Made by a program: the position numbers and the translations under genes
The notes under the pieces: model-generated
The model's database searches: none
What the model saw: the letters and a program-made list of their open reading frames with translations, nothing else
What the model was told of the DNA's origin: nothing
Shown: positions 1-10,220 of the stretch, piece by piece
How positions within the stretch are numbered: position 1 is the stretch's first letter
Layout: every line of letters begins with the position of its first letter
Source of the DNA: Agrobacterium fabrum
GTDB lineage: Bacteria > Pseudomonadota > Alphaproteobacteria > Rhizobiales > Rhizobiaceae
Direction of reading: 5' to 3'
DNA: 30,489 bases
Assembly (NCBI GenBank): GCA_003241215.1
Contig: QFOL01000016.1
Coordinates: 1 to 30,489, forward strand

Positions 1-1
1 G

Positions 2-262
2 TTCGTCACCTGCAAGGGCGGCATCAACGATGTGAAATATTGCAATCCTGAAGTGGACAAGCTGCTGAACGAGGCCCGCGCTTCGACCGACGACGCGGTC
101 CGCAAGGAAAAATACGACGCCGCAAGCGTCATCCTCAACGATGACATGCCGATCATCTATCTCGGTCACCAGCCCTATGCCTATGCCATCTCCAACAGGG
201 TCAAGGGTTGGGCGCCGTCGCCCGATGGCATGATCCGCCTTCTCGGCGTTTCCAAGGACTGA
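2..262 (+). CDS. Family-5 peptide-type ABC transporter substrate-binding protein, C-terminal fragment
   Basis: Only the last 86 codons are in the window; the reading frame is open from base 2 and the gene begins upstream. The visible tail has the usual end of DppA/OppA/GsiB-like (SBP_bac_5) periplasmic binding proteins: a helix of the type 'NPEVDKLLNEAR', a 'KEKYDAASVILNDDMPIIYL' stretch, and a terminal segment containing 'VKGWAPSPDGMIRL'. It should act in the periplasm, delivering a peptide-like ligand to the two permeases that follow. The next four genes are on the same strand with short gaps, so this is the first or an early gene of the import operon. The specificity pocket lies outside the window, so the ligand cannot be read from it. 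Confidence 0.85.
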   Translation, partial: FVTCKGGINDVKYCNPEVDKLLNEARASTDDAVRKEKYDAASVILNDDMPIIYLGHQPYAYAISNRVKGWAPSPDGMIRLLGVSKD

Positions 263-274
263 CCGCTTCGCATA

Positions 275-298
275 GGCCGCACGGCTTGCCGTGCGGCC
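275..298 (+). promoter_or_regulatory. Intergenic stem-loop after the binding-protein gene
   Basis: GGCCGCACGG and CCGTGCGGCC form a perfect 10-bp stem around the loop CTTG, 12 bases after the stop codon of the binding protein. No T-run follows, so it is not a classical terminator. Such hairpins between a binding-protein gene and its permease genes often protect the upstream mRNA or attenuate transcription, giving more binding protein than permease. That role is inferred. Confidence 0.6.
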
Positions 299-328
299 CC
301 CAGACCGGACCCAAACGGGGGCAATGCC

Positions 329-1276
329 ATGCCTGTTTATATCGGCAAGCGACTGCTGGTCGCGATCCCGACGCTTCTGATCATTTCCATCTTCGTTTTC
401 TCGCTGCAGAAACTTTTGCCGGGCGATCCGGTGCTTGCCATGGCGGGCGAGGAACGCGATCCCGCGACGATTGAATTCCTGCGCGAGAAATATCGCCTCA
501 ACGACCCCGTGCCGCTGCAATATCTCAACTGGCTGGGCGGCGTGGTGACGGGCGATTTCGGTATTTCGCTGCGCACCAACCAGCCGGTGCTGGAACTGAT
601 CGGCCAGAAGCTGCCGGTCACCATTCAGCTGGCTGTCATGGCGATGTTTTTTGCCATGGTCATCGGCATTCCCATCGGCATTCTGGCCGCCGTCAAGAAG
701 AATACATGGATCGACTATACGGCCAATATCGTCGCGCTTTCCGGCCTTTCGATCCCGAATTTCTGGCTCGGCATCATGCTGATCCTGCTGGTCTCGGTGA
801 AACTCGGCTGGCTGCCGGCATCCGGTTATGAATCGATCTTCGTCGACCCTGTCCGCTCCATCGAAACGATGATCATGCCGGCCTTCGTGCTGGGCAACGC
901 GCTTGCGGCGACGCTGATGCGCCATACCCGTTCGGCGATGGTGGCGGTTTTGAGTTCCGATTATATCCGCACCGCCCGCGCCAAGGGGCTTTCGCCGCGC
1001 GAGATCATCCTGTCGCATAGTTTCCGCAACGCGCTGCTGCCCGTCATCACGCTGCTGGCGCTGCTCTTCGGCGAACTGCTGGCCGGGGCGGTCCTGACGG
1101 AGCAGATTTTCACGATTCCCGGCTTCGGCAAGATGACGGTCGATGCGGTGTTCACCCGCGATTATGCGGTCGTGCAGGGCATCGTGCTCTGCACCGCCGT
1201 CGGTTTCATCCTCATGAACCTTCTGGCCGACATTGCCTATGTCCTGCTCAACCCCCGCCTCAGGGCGACGATCTGA
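329..1276 (+). CDS. Peptide-type ABC transporter permease (DppB/GsiC-like)
   Basis: This 315-residue inner-membrane protein has the DppB-family layout. A first membrane helix lies near residues 9-28, then a periplasmic segment with 'LPGDPV' and 'LREKYRLNDPVPLQYLNWL', and then five further hydrophobic helices. The cytoplasmic EAA loop that docks on the ATPase is visible around residues 212-238 ('RTARAKGLSPREIILSHSF', then 'RNALLPV'). The C-terminus 'DIAYVLLNPRLR' is typical for the family, and the length is normal. A G-rich ribosome-binding stretch precedes the ATG. It should pair with the DppC-like permease that starts 12 bases downstream. Family assignment is secure; the substrate (di/oligopeptide, glutathione or another compound) is not. 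Confidence 0.95.
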   Translation: MPVYIGKRLLVAIPTLLIISIFVFSLQKLLPGDPVLAMAGEERDPATIEFLREKYRLNDPVPLQYLNWLGGVVTGDFGISLRTNQPVLELIGQKLPVTIQLAVMAMFFAMVIGIPIGILAAVKKNTWIDYTANIVALSGLSIPNFWLGIMLILLVSVKLGWLPASGYESIFVDPVRSIETMIMPAFVLGNALAATLMRHTRSAMVAVLSSDYIRTARAKGLSPREIILSHSFRNALLPVITLLALLFGELLAGAVLTEQIFTIPGFGKMTVDAVFTRDYAVVQGIVLCTAVGFILMNLLADIAYVLLNPRLRATI

Positions 1277-1288
1277 GGCCCCGATATC

Positions 1289-2161
1289 ATGACCGTTCTC
1301 GATCAAAACCTCTCCGTAGCGGTAACGCGGCAGGAAAGCCGCGCCTGGAAGAAGATGAAGCGCAACAAATCGGCGCTTGTCGGCATGATCATCGTGCTGT
1401 TCTTCGCCGTCCTTGCCATCGCCGCGCCGATCCTGCCGATTGCCGACCCGGTTGCGACCAGTTGGTCGGCCATCCGCAAGGCGCCCTCGGCGGCCCACTG
1501 GCTCGGCACCGATGATCTCGGCCGCGACATTCTCTCGCGCATGATCTATGGCGCCCGCGCCTCGCTGATGGCCGGTGTCGTCTCGGTGATGATCGCCGTG
1601 GTCATCGGCGTGCCCTTCGGTCTCATCGCCGGTTATTTCGGCGGCTGGGTGGATATGGTCATCTCCCGCATCACCGAAGCGTTGCTCGCCATGCCCTTCC
1701 TCATCATGGCGATTGCGCTGGCCGCTTTCCTCGGCCCGAGCCTCACCAACGCGATGATCGCCATCGGCCTTTCCGCCATGCCGATTTTTGTGCGCTTGAC
1801 CCGCGGGCAGGTGCTGGCGGTCAAGATGGAGGATTATGTCGAGGGCGCGAGGTCCATCGGCCTCAACCACGTCGACATCATGACGCGTTACATCCTGCCG
1901 AATGTCTTTGCCCCCATCATCGTGCAGGCGACGCTGACGGTGGCGACCGCCATCATTGCGGAGGCGAGCCTCTCCTTCCTTGGCCTAGGCCAGCAGGCGC
2001 CTGCGCCCTCATGGGGTTCGATGCTGAACACCGCGAAGAATTTCCTCAGCCAGGCGCCGTGGATGACGATGTGGCCCGGCATCGCCATCTTCCTCGTCGT
2101 AATCGGTTTCAATCTTCTGGGCGACGGCCTGCGTGACGCGCTCGATCAGAGCGAAGCATGA
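1289..2161 (+). CDS. Peptide-type ABC transporter permease (DppC/GsiD-like)
   Basis: This 290-residue inner-membrane protein is the second permease of the importer. It has the DppC N-terminal features: a basic cytoplasmic 'KKMKRNKSALVG' stretch, membrane helix 1 near residues 30-50, and the family signature 'HWLGTDDLGRDILSRMIYGAR' near residues 70-90. The EAA loop lies around residues 185-205 ('EGARSIGLNHVDIMTRYILP'). The 'EASLSFLGLG' and 'PSWGSML' segments and the C-terminal 'GDGLRDALDQ' are also standard. Length is normal. It begins 12 bases after the first permease and ends 21 bases before the GGT-family gene, so the three are almost certainly co-transcribed. Confidence 0.95.
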   Translation: MTVLDQNLSVAVTRQESRAWKKMKRNKSALVGMIIVLFFAVLAIAAPILPIADPVATSWSAIRKAPSAAHWLGTDDLGRDILSRMIYGARASLMAGVVSVMIAVVIGVPFGLIAGYFGGWVDMVISRITEALLAMPFLIMAIALAAFLGPSLTNAMIAIGLSAMPIFVRLTRGQVLAVKMEDYVEGARSIGLNHVDIMTRYILPNVFAPIIVQATLTVATAIIAEASLSFLGLGQQAPAPSWGSMLNTAKNFLSQAPWMTMWPGIAIFLVVIGFNLLGDGLRDALDQSEA

Positions 2162-2182
2162 TTTTTCACAAGGAATATCGGA

Positions 2183-3967
2183 ATGACTGAATTCACCACA
2201 CGCCCAGAAATCCTTGGCACCTTCGGCGTCGTCACCTCAACGCACTGGATCGCATCGGCTGTTGGCATGGCGATCCTTGAAAAGGGAGGGAACGCCTTCG
2301 ACGCCGCCGTCGCCACCGGTTTCGTTCTGCAGATCGTGGAACCGCATCTCTGCGGCCCGGGCGGCGACATGCCCGCCGTATTCTATTCGAAAAAGACGGA
2401 CAAGGTCGAGGTCATCTGCGCACAGGGCCCGGCCCCGAGCGGGGCGACCATTGAACATTATACCTCGGAAGGGCTGAAGCTGATCCCCGGCGACGGGTTG
2501 CTTGCCACCGTCATTCCCGGCGCCTTCGATGGCTGGATGCTGATGCTGCGCGATTATGGCACGATGAGCGTGCGCGAGGTGCTGGAACCCGCCATCTATT
2601 ATGCCGAGCACGGGCACCCGACGCTGCCGCGCGTCTCCGCCACCATCAAGGGGCTGGCGGATTTCTTCGAGAAGGAATGGCCGACATCCCATGAGACATG
2701 GCTGCCGGGCGGTGCGGCACCCGAGCCCCACGCCAATTTCCGCAATCCGGTTCTGGCCGCGACCTATCAGCGTATCGTCACCGAAGCCGAAGCGCGCTCC
2801 GGCCGCGAAAACCAGATCGAGGCGGCGCGTGACGCCTTTTACCGGGGTTTCGTAGCGGAAGCCATCGACGGTTACGTGAGGACCGCGGAAGTCATGGATG
2901 CCAGCGGCGCACGGCACAAGGGCGTGCTGACGGCGCAGGATATGGCGGACTGGAGCGCGACCGTTGAAGCGCCGCAGACGCTCGATTATCACGACTGGAC
3001 GATTGCCAAGACGCCGGCCTGGGGGCAGGGTCCGGTTCTGCTGCAATCGCTCGCGCTTTTGAAGGGTTTCGACATTGCGGCCATGGACCCGTCCGGTCCC
3101 GATTTCATCCACACCATCGTTGAAGCCATGAAGCTCGCCTTTGCCGACCGCGAGGTCTATTACGGCGATCCGGAATTCGGCCAGATACCGACGGAATATC
3201 TTCTCTCCGAAGGTTATAATGCCGGACGCCGGGCGCTGATCGGCGGCGACGCCTCGCTGGAGCTGCGCCCCGGCACCGTCCCGGGTTACGAAAAGCAGGT
3301 GGACGCCACCATGGCGATGCTGGCCGAGATGAGCGGCAAGGGCACGGTCTACGAGCCGACCATGTCGCATCTGACGGAGAAGCGCGGTGATACGGTGCAT
3401 ATCGATGTCATCGACCGCTGGGGCAACATGGTTTCCACCACGCCGTCGGGCGGCTGGCTGCAATCCTCGCCCATCGTTCCGGGCCTCGGCTTTGCGCTCA
3501 ATTCCCGCGCCCAGATGTTCTGGCTGAAGGAGGGCCTGCCGACCTCGCTTGCGCCGGGCAAACGCCCGCGCACCACGCTGACGCCATCGCTTGCGCTGCA
3601 TCGGGGACGCCCTTCCATGGTTTTCGGCACGCCCGGCGGTGACCAGCAGGACCAGTGGCAGCTGCCTTTCTTCCTGCGTTATGCCCATCACGGCAAGAAC
3701 CTGCAGGCCGCCATCGACATGCCGCTGTTCCACACCGCGCATTTTCCCGGTTCGTTTTATCCGCGCACCAGTTCGCCGGGTGAAATCATGGTGGAAGGCG
3801 CGGTGGGTGAGACGACGCTCGATGAGCTTCGCCGCCGCGGCCACCGCGTCACGGTTGCCGATGCATGGTCGGTCGGGCGGCTTACCGCCGCGCGTCGCGA
3901 TGCGGACGGCCTGCTGCGCGCCGCCGCAACACCGCGGCTGATGCAGGCCTATGCGGTAGGGCGGTGA
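2183..3967 (+). CDS. Gamma-glutamyltransferase-family Ntn hydrolase, divergent type
   Basis: This 594-residue protein belongs to the GGT family, whose members self-cleave before a threonine that becomes the nucleophile. The N-terminal 'GGNAFDAAVATGFVLQIVEP' and 'GPGGDMPAVFYS' segments are the usual large-subunit motifs. The likely cleavage site is in 'GDTVHIDVIDRWGNMVS', before Thr404, giving subunits of about 403 and 191 residues. Two points are unusual. The classical substrate-binding 'D-x-R-E-x-AP' arginine is absent ('CAQGPAPSGAT' instead), and there is no signal peptide, so the enzyme should be cytosolic. It lies between the permeases and ATPase of a peptide-type importer, so it probably cleaves the imported ligand. 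Gamma-glutamyl peptides or glutathione are possible, but the lost arginine also fits other amide substrates, as in the oxamate amidohydrolase (HpxW) branch. An AAGGAA ribosome site supports the start. Confidence 0.88.
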   Translation: MTEFTTRPEILGTFGVVTSTHWIASAVGMAILEKGGNAFDAAVATGFVLQIVEPHLCGPGGDMPAVFYSKKTDKVEVICAQGPAPSGATIEHYTSEGLKLIPGDGLLATVIPGAFDGWMLMLRDYGTMSVREVLEPAIYYAEHGHPTLPRVSATIKGLADFFEKEWPTSHETWLPGGAAPEPHANFRNPVLAATYQRIVTEAEARSGRENQIEAARDAFYRGFVAEAIDGYVRTAEVMDASGARHKGVLTAQDMADWSATVEAPQTLDYHDWTIAKTPAWGQGPVLLQSLALLKGFDIAAMDPSGPDFIHTIVEAMKLAFADREVYYGDPEFGQIPTEYLLSEGYNAGRRALIGGDASLELRPGTVPGYEKQVDATMAMLAEMSGKGTVYEPTMSHLTEKRGDTVHIDVIDRWGNMVSTTPSGGWLQSSPIVPGLGFALNSRAQMFWLKEGLPTSLAPGKRPRTTLTPSLALHRGRPSMVFGTPGGDQQDQWQLPFFLRYAHHGKNLQAAIDMPLFHTAHFPGSFYPRTSSPGEIMVEGAVGETTLDELRRRGHRVTVADAWSVGRLTAARRDADGLLRAAATPRLMQAYAVGR

Positions 3968-3971
3968 CACC

Positions 3972-5783
<1,812 letters not shown>

Positions 5784-5821
5784 GACGATTGCTGCGGATG
5801 GATGCTCCGAAGACGAAGCCG

Positions 5822-6631
5822 TTATGCGGGGTTCTTGGGCGGAACGCCGCGCAGGTGCTCCATGAGATAGGCATGGGTCGCGGCATTGGCGACGATCAGC
5901 GTACCGGTCTTTTCATAGAACTCCGGTCCGCGGCCCCACCAGTCGGTCACGATGCCGCCGGCCTCCTGCACCAGCAGAATGCCGGCTGCCGTGTCCACGA
6001 AGCCCGTTTCCTCGTAATAGCCGGTCAGCCGGCCGCAGGCGACGTAAGCGCAGGAATTTGCGGCGCTGCCGACGACGCGGACCGCGCCGATGGGCGCACG
6101 AATGGCGTCGAGGCGCTGATAGGCGCCGGGATAAAGCTGGAGATTGGGTGTGGGCAGGCCGGTGCCGACGCACATCAGGGCGACATCGGTGGTGGCATTG
6201 ACCCGCAGGCGCTCGCCGTTGAGATAGGCGCCGTCTCCCTTGATCGCGGTGAACATCTCGTCGGAAACGGGATTGTAGACCAGCCCGCAGATCGTTTCAT
6301 TGCCGCGGCGAAGCGCGATGGTGATGGTATAGTGCTGGCCGAAGAGGAAATTGGTGGTGCCGTCGATGGGGTCGACCAGCCAGCGGTGATCCTGATCCGC
6401 CCCTTCGACGGGCGCGAATTCCTCGCCGGTCAGTCCCCACGGATATTGCCCGAGCAGACGCTCGCGGATCAGTGTTTCGGAATCCCTGTCCGCATCGGAA
6501 ACGAAGTCTCCCGGTCCCTTGACGCCGATCTCTATCTCGCGGAAGCGCCTGAAATGGTCGAGCGTCAATGCGCCGGCGTCGCGGGCGGTGGCGACCATAT
6601 GGTCGAGAATGGTGCTGTAATTGACTGTCAT
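5822..6631 (-). CDS. Inositol-monophosphatase-family sugar phosphatase
   Basis: This 269-residue protein has the metal-dependent phosphatase fold of the IMPase/FBPase/CysQ superfamily. The first metal motif appears as 'GEEFAPVE', the central one as 'WLVDPIDGTTNF', and the C-terminal one as 'GFVDTAAGILLVQEAGG', where the usual Trp-Asp is Val-Asp with the metal-binding Asp kept. It is the last gene of a six-gene operon. Its ATG overlaps the stop of the phosphodiesterase gene by four bases (ATGA). In that context it should remove phosphate from the sugar or polyol phosphate released by the phosphodiesterase, in the cytosol. It need not be an inositol enzyme: AccG of the Ti-plasmid agrocinopine operon is also of this family and acts on a sugar phosphate. 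Family confident, substrate inferred. Confidence 0.9.
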   Translation of the reverse strand: MTVNYSTILDHMVATARDAGALTLDHFRRFREIEIGVKGPGDFVSDADRDSETLIRERLLGQYPWGLTGEEFAPVEGADQDHRWLVDPIDGTTNFLFGQHYTITIALRRGNETICGLVYNPVSDEMFTAIKGDGAYLNGERLRVNATTDVALMCVGTGLPTPNLQLYPGAYQRLDAIRAPIGAVRVVGSAANSCAYVACGRLTGYYEETGFVDTAAGILLVQEAGGIVTDWWGRGPEFYEKTGTLIVANAATHAYLMEHLRGVPPKNPA

Positions 6632-7464
6632 CGGCTGAAAACCTCGGCGAGCCCTTCCGGATCATCGGTGGTGATCTGGTCCACCTTAAGCCGCAGCAGG
6701 CGTTTCACCTGTTCTATGGATTGCGGCGTGACGCTGTTGATCGTCCAGGCATCGACCCGGCGACCGGCGGCGTGGATGGGGGCGATGATATCGATGCCCG
6801 CATCCTCGGCGGCAAGCACGATCTCGTAGGCGAGGTAGATCATGTCCGCATCGGGCGCGGTGGCAAGGGCGTCTTCGATGAAGCCCAGATAGTTTCCGCT
6901 TGTCTTCAGTGCGGCTAGCGTGCCGCGATGGCAGGGATCATAACCGGTGCGAAGGCCGGGGGCTGAGCCGGCCAGCGTGGCGATGGCGTCGAAATCACCA
7001 CCCGACAGGATCACCGACTTCGCCATGGGCGAAACGCTCGCCCCGAAACCGGCGACCACCTGCGGGGTAAGCGCCTGCCGGTCTTCCTTGAAATCGAGCT
7101 GGAGCAGGGCGTCGGGATGAATGGCGCCCTCGGCAAGCAGGGCGCAAAGGTCTTCGAGCAGCATGACCTTGGCATCGATGGGCTGGCCCGTATTGTCGCG
7201 CAGGTGAAGCTGGCGCAGCGTGGCTGCGGATGTATCGCGCACCCGGCCGGTACCGGTGGTCTCCCGCTCCAGCGTCCGGTCATGCAGGACGGCGCAGCCA
7301 TGGTCGGCATGGATGACGAGATCCACCTCGATGCTGGCGCCGAGCCGCATCGCCTCGATGATGCGCTCGCCCGTAAAGACCGGATCTTCGGCGCGGCGGC
7401 GGGCGCGATGCCATTTGAGCCACGTTCTGTGGCCGTCGCGGTCGATAAGGATCGGCTGGTTCAT
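6628..7464 (-). CDS. Glycerophosphodiester phosphodiesterase-family protein
   Basis: I place the start at the ATG at 7464 (278 residues), one base after the stop of the ATPase gene; the longer open frame would run deep into that gene and encodes no family sequence. The GDPD active-site pattern is present: an early His-Arg pair (His19-Arg20), then 'SIEVDLVIHADHGCAVLHDR' with the Glu/Asp metal ligands and the catalytic His, then 'TTGTG' and 'LLEDLCALL'. The usual 'HRG...PENT' start is degenerate ('WHRARRR...PVFTGER'). No signal peptide is seen, so it should hydrolyse an imported phosphodiester in the cytosol, giving an alcohol plus a sugar/polyol phosphate for the adjoining phosphatase. AccF (agrocinopine phosphodiesterase) is a family precedent. 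Confidence 0.88.
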   Translation of the reverse strand: MNQPILIDRDGHRTWLKWHRARRRAEDPVFTGERIIEAMRLGASIEVDLVIHADHGCAVLHDRTLERETTGTGRVRDTSAATLRQLHLRDNTGQPIDAKVMLLEDLCALLAEGAIHPDALLQLDFKEDRQALTPQVVAGFGASVSPMAKSVILSGGDFDAIATLAGSAPGLRTGYDPCHRGTLAALKTSGNYLGFIEDALATAPDADMIYLAYEIVLAAEDAGIDIIAPIHAAGRRVDAWTINSVTPQSIEQVKRLLRLKVDQITTDDPEGLAEVFSR

Positions 7465-7465
7465 G

Positions 7466-8500
7466 TCAGCTCCGATAGATTGGGCGGTTGTCGCGATAGG
7501 CCGTGACGGCACGAGGCGAAATCTGTACGCCCTGTCCCGCCTGGAACATATCCGGGTGAGCGACCATGGATTTGATCCTTGTGCCATCGGCAAGATCGAG
7601 GTCGACAAGCCCGTGGGTGCCATAATCCGTCACGCGATGCACATGTGCTTCCGGCGTTTCGGAAATCGTCAGATCGATGGCTTCCGGGCGAACGGCGAGA
7701 ATGGCCGGTCCGTCGGAGACGGGGAGCGGCAGGCTGAAGTCGGCGCGCATGAAGTTTCCGTCTGAAACCGCACCGTCTATCAGGTTCATGGTGCCGATGA
7801 AGCCGGCGACGAACGGGGTCTGCGGTTCGCGGTAGATGACGTTTGGCCGGTCGATCTGTTCGGTCTTGCCGTTCGCCATCACGACGATGCGGTCGGCCAT
7901 GGAAAGGGCCTCATCCTGACCGTGGGTGACGAACAGCGTGGTGATGCCGAGACGCTGCTGGATATCGCGCACCTCTTCCCGAAGCCGCTCGCGCAGATGC
8001 TGGTCGAGGCTGGCGAAGGGTTCGTCGAGCAACAGGATTTTCGGTTCGAGAACCAGCGAGCGGGCGAGCGCCACACGCTGCTGCTGGCCGCCGGAAAGCT
8101 GGCCGGTGGCGCGCTCGCCATAACCGGAAAGCCCGACGAGTTCGAGCACCGCCTCCACTTTCTCTCTGATGACGGCAGCCGGCATGCGGCGCAGCCTGAG
8201 GCCGAAAGCGAGGTTTTTGAAGACATTCATATGGCTCCAGAGCGCGTGGCTCTGAAACACCATGCCGGTCGGCCGTCGTTCCGGCGGCAGGTGGGTGACA
8301 TCTTCGCCATCGATGGTGATCTGCCCGCCCGTCGGCTGCTCGAAACCGCCGACCATGCGCAGCAGCGTCGACTTGCCCGAACCGGAGGGGCCGAGAAGGC
8401 AGACGAGTTCACCATCGGCAACATCGAGCGAGAAGCTGTCGACTGCCTTGGTGCCGCCGGTATAGGTTTTCGTGACCTGGCGGATATGAAGTACGGACAT
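7466..8500 (-). CDS. ABC transporter ATP-binding protein (PotA/UgpC/FbpC-like)
   Basis: This 344-residue single ATPase has Walker A 'GPSGSGKST' (37-45), a Q-loop 'MVFQSHALWSHMNVFKNLAF', signature 'LSGGQQQRVALARSL' (about 135-149), Walker B 'ILLLDEPFASLD' (155-166) and H-loop 'FVTHGQDEA'. About 110 C-terminal residues form the TOBE-type regulatory region found in the iron/polyamine/phosphonate/glycerol-3-phosphate group of importers ('ILAVRPEAIDLTISETPEA'). It starts 9 bases after the upstream permease stop and ends one base before the phosphodiesterase ATG, so it is within the operon. It drives uptake with the two permeases encoded upstream. Confidence 0.95.
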   Translation of the reverse strand: MSVLHIRQVTKTYTGGTKAVDSFSLDVADGELVCLLGPSGSGKSTLLRMVGGFEQPTGGQITIDGEDVTHLPPERRPTGMVFQSHALWSHMNVFKNLAFGLRLRRMPAAVIREKVEAVLELVGLSGYGERATGQLSGGQQQRVALARSLVLEPKILLLDEPFASLDQHLRERLREEVRDIQQRLGITTLFVTHGQDEALSMADRIVVMANGKTEQIDRPNVIYREPQTPFVAGFIGTMNLIDGAVSDGNFMRADFSLPLPVSDGPAILAVRPEAIDLTISETPEAHVHRVTDYGTHGLVDLDLADGTRIKSMVAHPDMFQAGQGVQISPRAVTAYRDNRPIYRS

Positions 8501-8509
8501 GATGATTTC

Positions 8510-9334
8510 CTAACCGCCGAAACCGCGGGCAAATGCGCCGCCGCCGATGACGCGGCGGGCGAACATGAGGGCAATGAAGGACGGCACCCAGAGCAGGACG
8601 GACAGGACCGCGCCATATTGAATGACCATCTGGTTGTTGATGTAGCTGATCATCAGCACCGGCATGGTGCGGATGGCCGGCGCGCCGATGAGCCATGCAC
8701 CTTCGGTCTCGTAAAAAGTGCCGACGAAGCTCAGCAACACCGCGGCGGCGATGGTCGGTCCCGCCTGCGGCAGGGTAATCGACCAGAAGACCCGGAGCGG
8801 GCTGGCGCCGACATCGCGGGCCGCCTCTTCCATGCGCCGGTCGACGGCCTGAAATGCCGCCACGGGGATCCAGATCATGAACATCAGCGTGCCGACGAGC
8901 TGGATGAGAACGACACCCCAGAAGGTGCCGATGAGGTTGAGCTGCAGGAAAATGGCGGCGATCGCCACCAGAAGCCCGAATTTCGGGAAGGCATGGCCGG
9001 CAAGGAAGGAGAAGAACAGCAGGTTGCGGCCAGGAAAGCTCATGCGCGCAAAGGCATAGGCGGCGGGAAGGCAGATCAGCGCCGAAAGCAGCGTCACCAC
9101 CGTTGTCAGCCGCAGGCTCAGCATCAGCGCGTTCCACACGTCGGCGCGTCCCAGTGTCTGGCCCCAGAAGCGGAAACCGAACTGCTGGGGAATGACATTG
9201 GGAAAACGCCAGACCTCGGTGAATGCCCAGGTGCCGACGACAAGCAGCGGCCCGACGATGGCGACGGTGAGAAGGACGGCGAAGAAGATGCCGGGCCAGT
9301 CCATGCGGGTTCGCGCCCGCGTCAGCGTCGTCAT
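8510..9334 (-). CDS. ABC transporter permease (second, PotC/PhnV-like)
   Basis: This 274-residue inner-membrane protein has about six predicted helices and the docking EAA loop 'EEAARDVGASPLRVFWSITL'. The N-terminus 'RMDWPGIFFAVLLTVAIVGP' is a typical first helix. It follows the first permease with a one-base gap and precedes the ATPase by 9 bases, so translation is probably coupled. The group fits binding-protein-dependent systems for iron, putrescine/spermidine, 2-aminoethylphosphonate or sugar phosphates. The sequence alone does not say which. Downstream phosphodiesterase and phosphatase genes favour a phosphorylated organic ligand. Confidence 0.93.
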   Translation of the reverse strand: MTTLTRARTRMDWPGIFFAVLLTVAIVGPLLVVGTWAFTEVWRFPNVIPQQFGFRFWGQTLGRADVWNALMLSLRLTTVVTLLSALICLPAAYAFARMSFPGRNLLFFSFLAGHAFPKFGLLVAIAAIFLQLNLIGTFWGVVLIQLVGTLMFMIWIPVAAFQAVDRRMEEAARDVGASPLRVFWSITLPQAGPTIAAAVLLSFVGTFYETEGAWLIGAPAIRTMPVLMISYINNQMVIQYGAVLSVLLWVPSFIALMFARRVIGGGAFARGFGG

Positions 9335-9335
9335 G

Positions 9336-10220
9336 TCATTTCCCCTGGTTGCGCGCGACCGAACGCACGTAGAACAGGCCGAAAGCGATGCAGAAACCGA
9401 AAGCGATGACGGCCTGGGTCATGGCGCCGATGGGATCCTGCACTTCGCGCAGCGTGCGCTGCATGAAGGGGCCGAGCATTTCGGGAGAGGCAGGGCCCAA
9501 AAGATAGGGCAGGGTGAAGGAGGAAAAAATGCCGAGCACCGAAAAGGAAAGCGCCACGAGGATGGAATTGGAAATGCGCGGCAAGATGATGTGCCAGAAG
9601 ACCTGAAGCGCATTGGCCCCAACATCGCGAGCCGCCTCCACGGACTGGTTGGCGACACTGCCGAGCCCCGCGAGAAGGATGAGCACGGTCAGCGGAATAT
9701 TGTCCCAGACAAGACCGATGACCGGCCCCCAGGGCGTGAGATAGGGCGTGCGGATTTTCGGCAGGTCGACCGCATTGAGCAATATGTCCACCATGCCGTT
9801 CGGCCCGAGAACGCGGATGAAGGCGAAAGCGAGGATGATGGAGGGCACGAACATCGGAAAGATGGCGAGCGCCTGCACATAGGCCGGAAGACGACCTTGC
9901 GAAAAGCGAAGGTAAAGCGCGATCGGCAGGCAGATTACCAGCAGGAGGGCGGCGCAGACCATTGTCGTCCACAACGTCACGGCAAGATTGTCGAGGCTGT
10001 AGCGGTCCGAGAAGAAGAAGCCGTAGCTCGAAAGATCGAAACTCGTCTCGCCGCTCGCCCCAGTGCGCCAGACAGTGCGGCCGATGGCGTTGATGGCAGG
10101 CCAGATGACCAGCCAGATCATCAGGAACACGGGAATGGCGACGAGCAGGAGGCCGATGGGCCTCCTGCCTGCCGTATTGTCGATGAGCGGGCGAACCGCT
10201 CCTTCCGCAACCTCGGTCAC
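9336..10220 (-). CDS. ABC transporter permease (first, PotB/PhnU-like)
   Basis: This 294-residue inner-membrane protein has an N-terminal helix near residues 22-45, a periplasmic loop ('TGASGETSFDLSSYGFFFSD'), several further helices and the EAA loop 'EAARDVGANALQVFWHIILP'. The ATG overlaps the stop of the binding-protein gene by four bases (ATGA) and the gene ends one base before the next permease, a signature of tight co-translation. It forms the channel with its neighbour. Length and architecture are normal for the family. Confidence 0.93.
   Translation of the reverse strand: MTEVAEGAVRPLIDNTAGRRPIGLLLVAIPVFLMIWLVIWPAINAIGRTVWRTGASGETSFDLSSYGFFFSDRYSLDNLAVTLWTTMVCAALLLVICLPIALYLRFSQGRLPAYVQALAIFPMFVPSIILAFAFIRVLGPNGMVDILLNAVDLPKIRTPYLTPWGPVIGLVWDNIPLTVLILLAGLGSVANQSVEAARDVGANALQVFWHIILPRISNSILVALSFSVLGIFSSFTLPYLLGPASPEMLGPFMQRTLREVQDPIGAMTQAVIAFGFCIAFGLFYVRSVARNQGK

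Noticed and set aside
7465..7623. Upstream extension of the phosphodiesterase gene to an earlier start
   Set aside because: The extra 53 residues overlap the ATPase C-terminus in another frame and show no GDPD sequence; the ATG at 7464 is one base after the ATPase stop.
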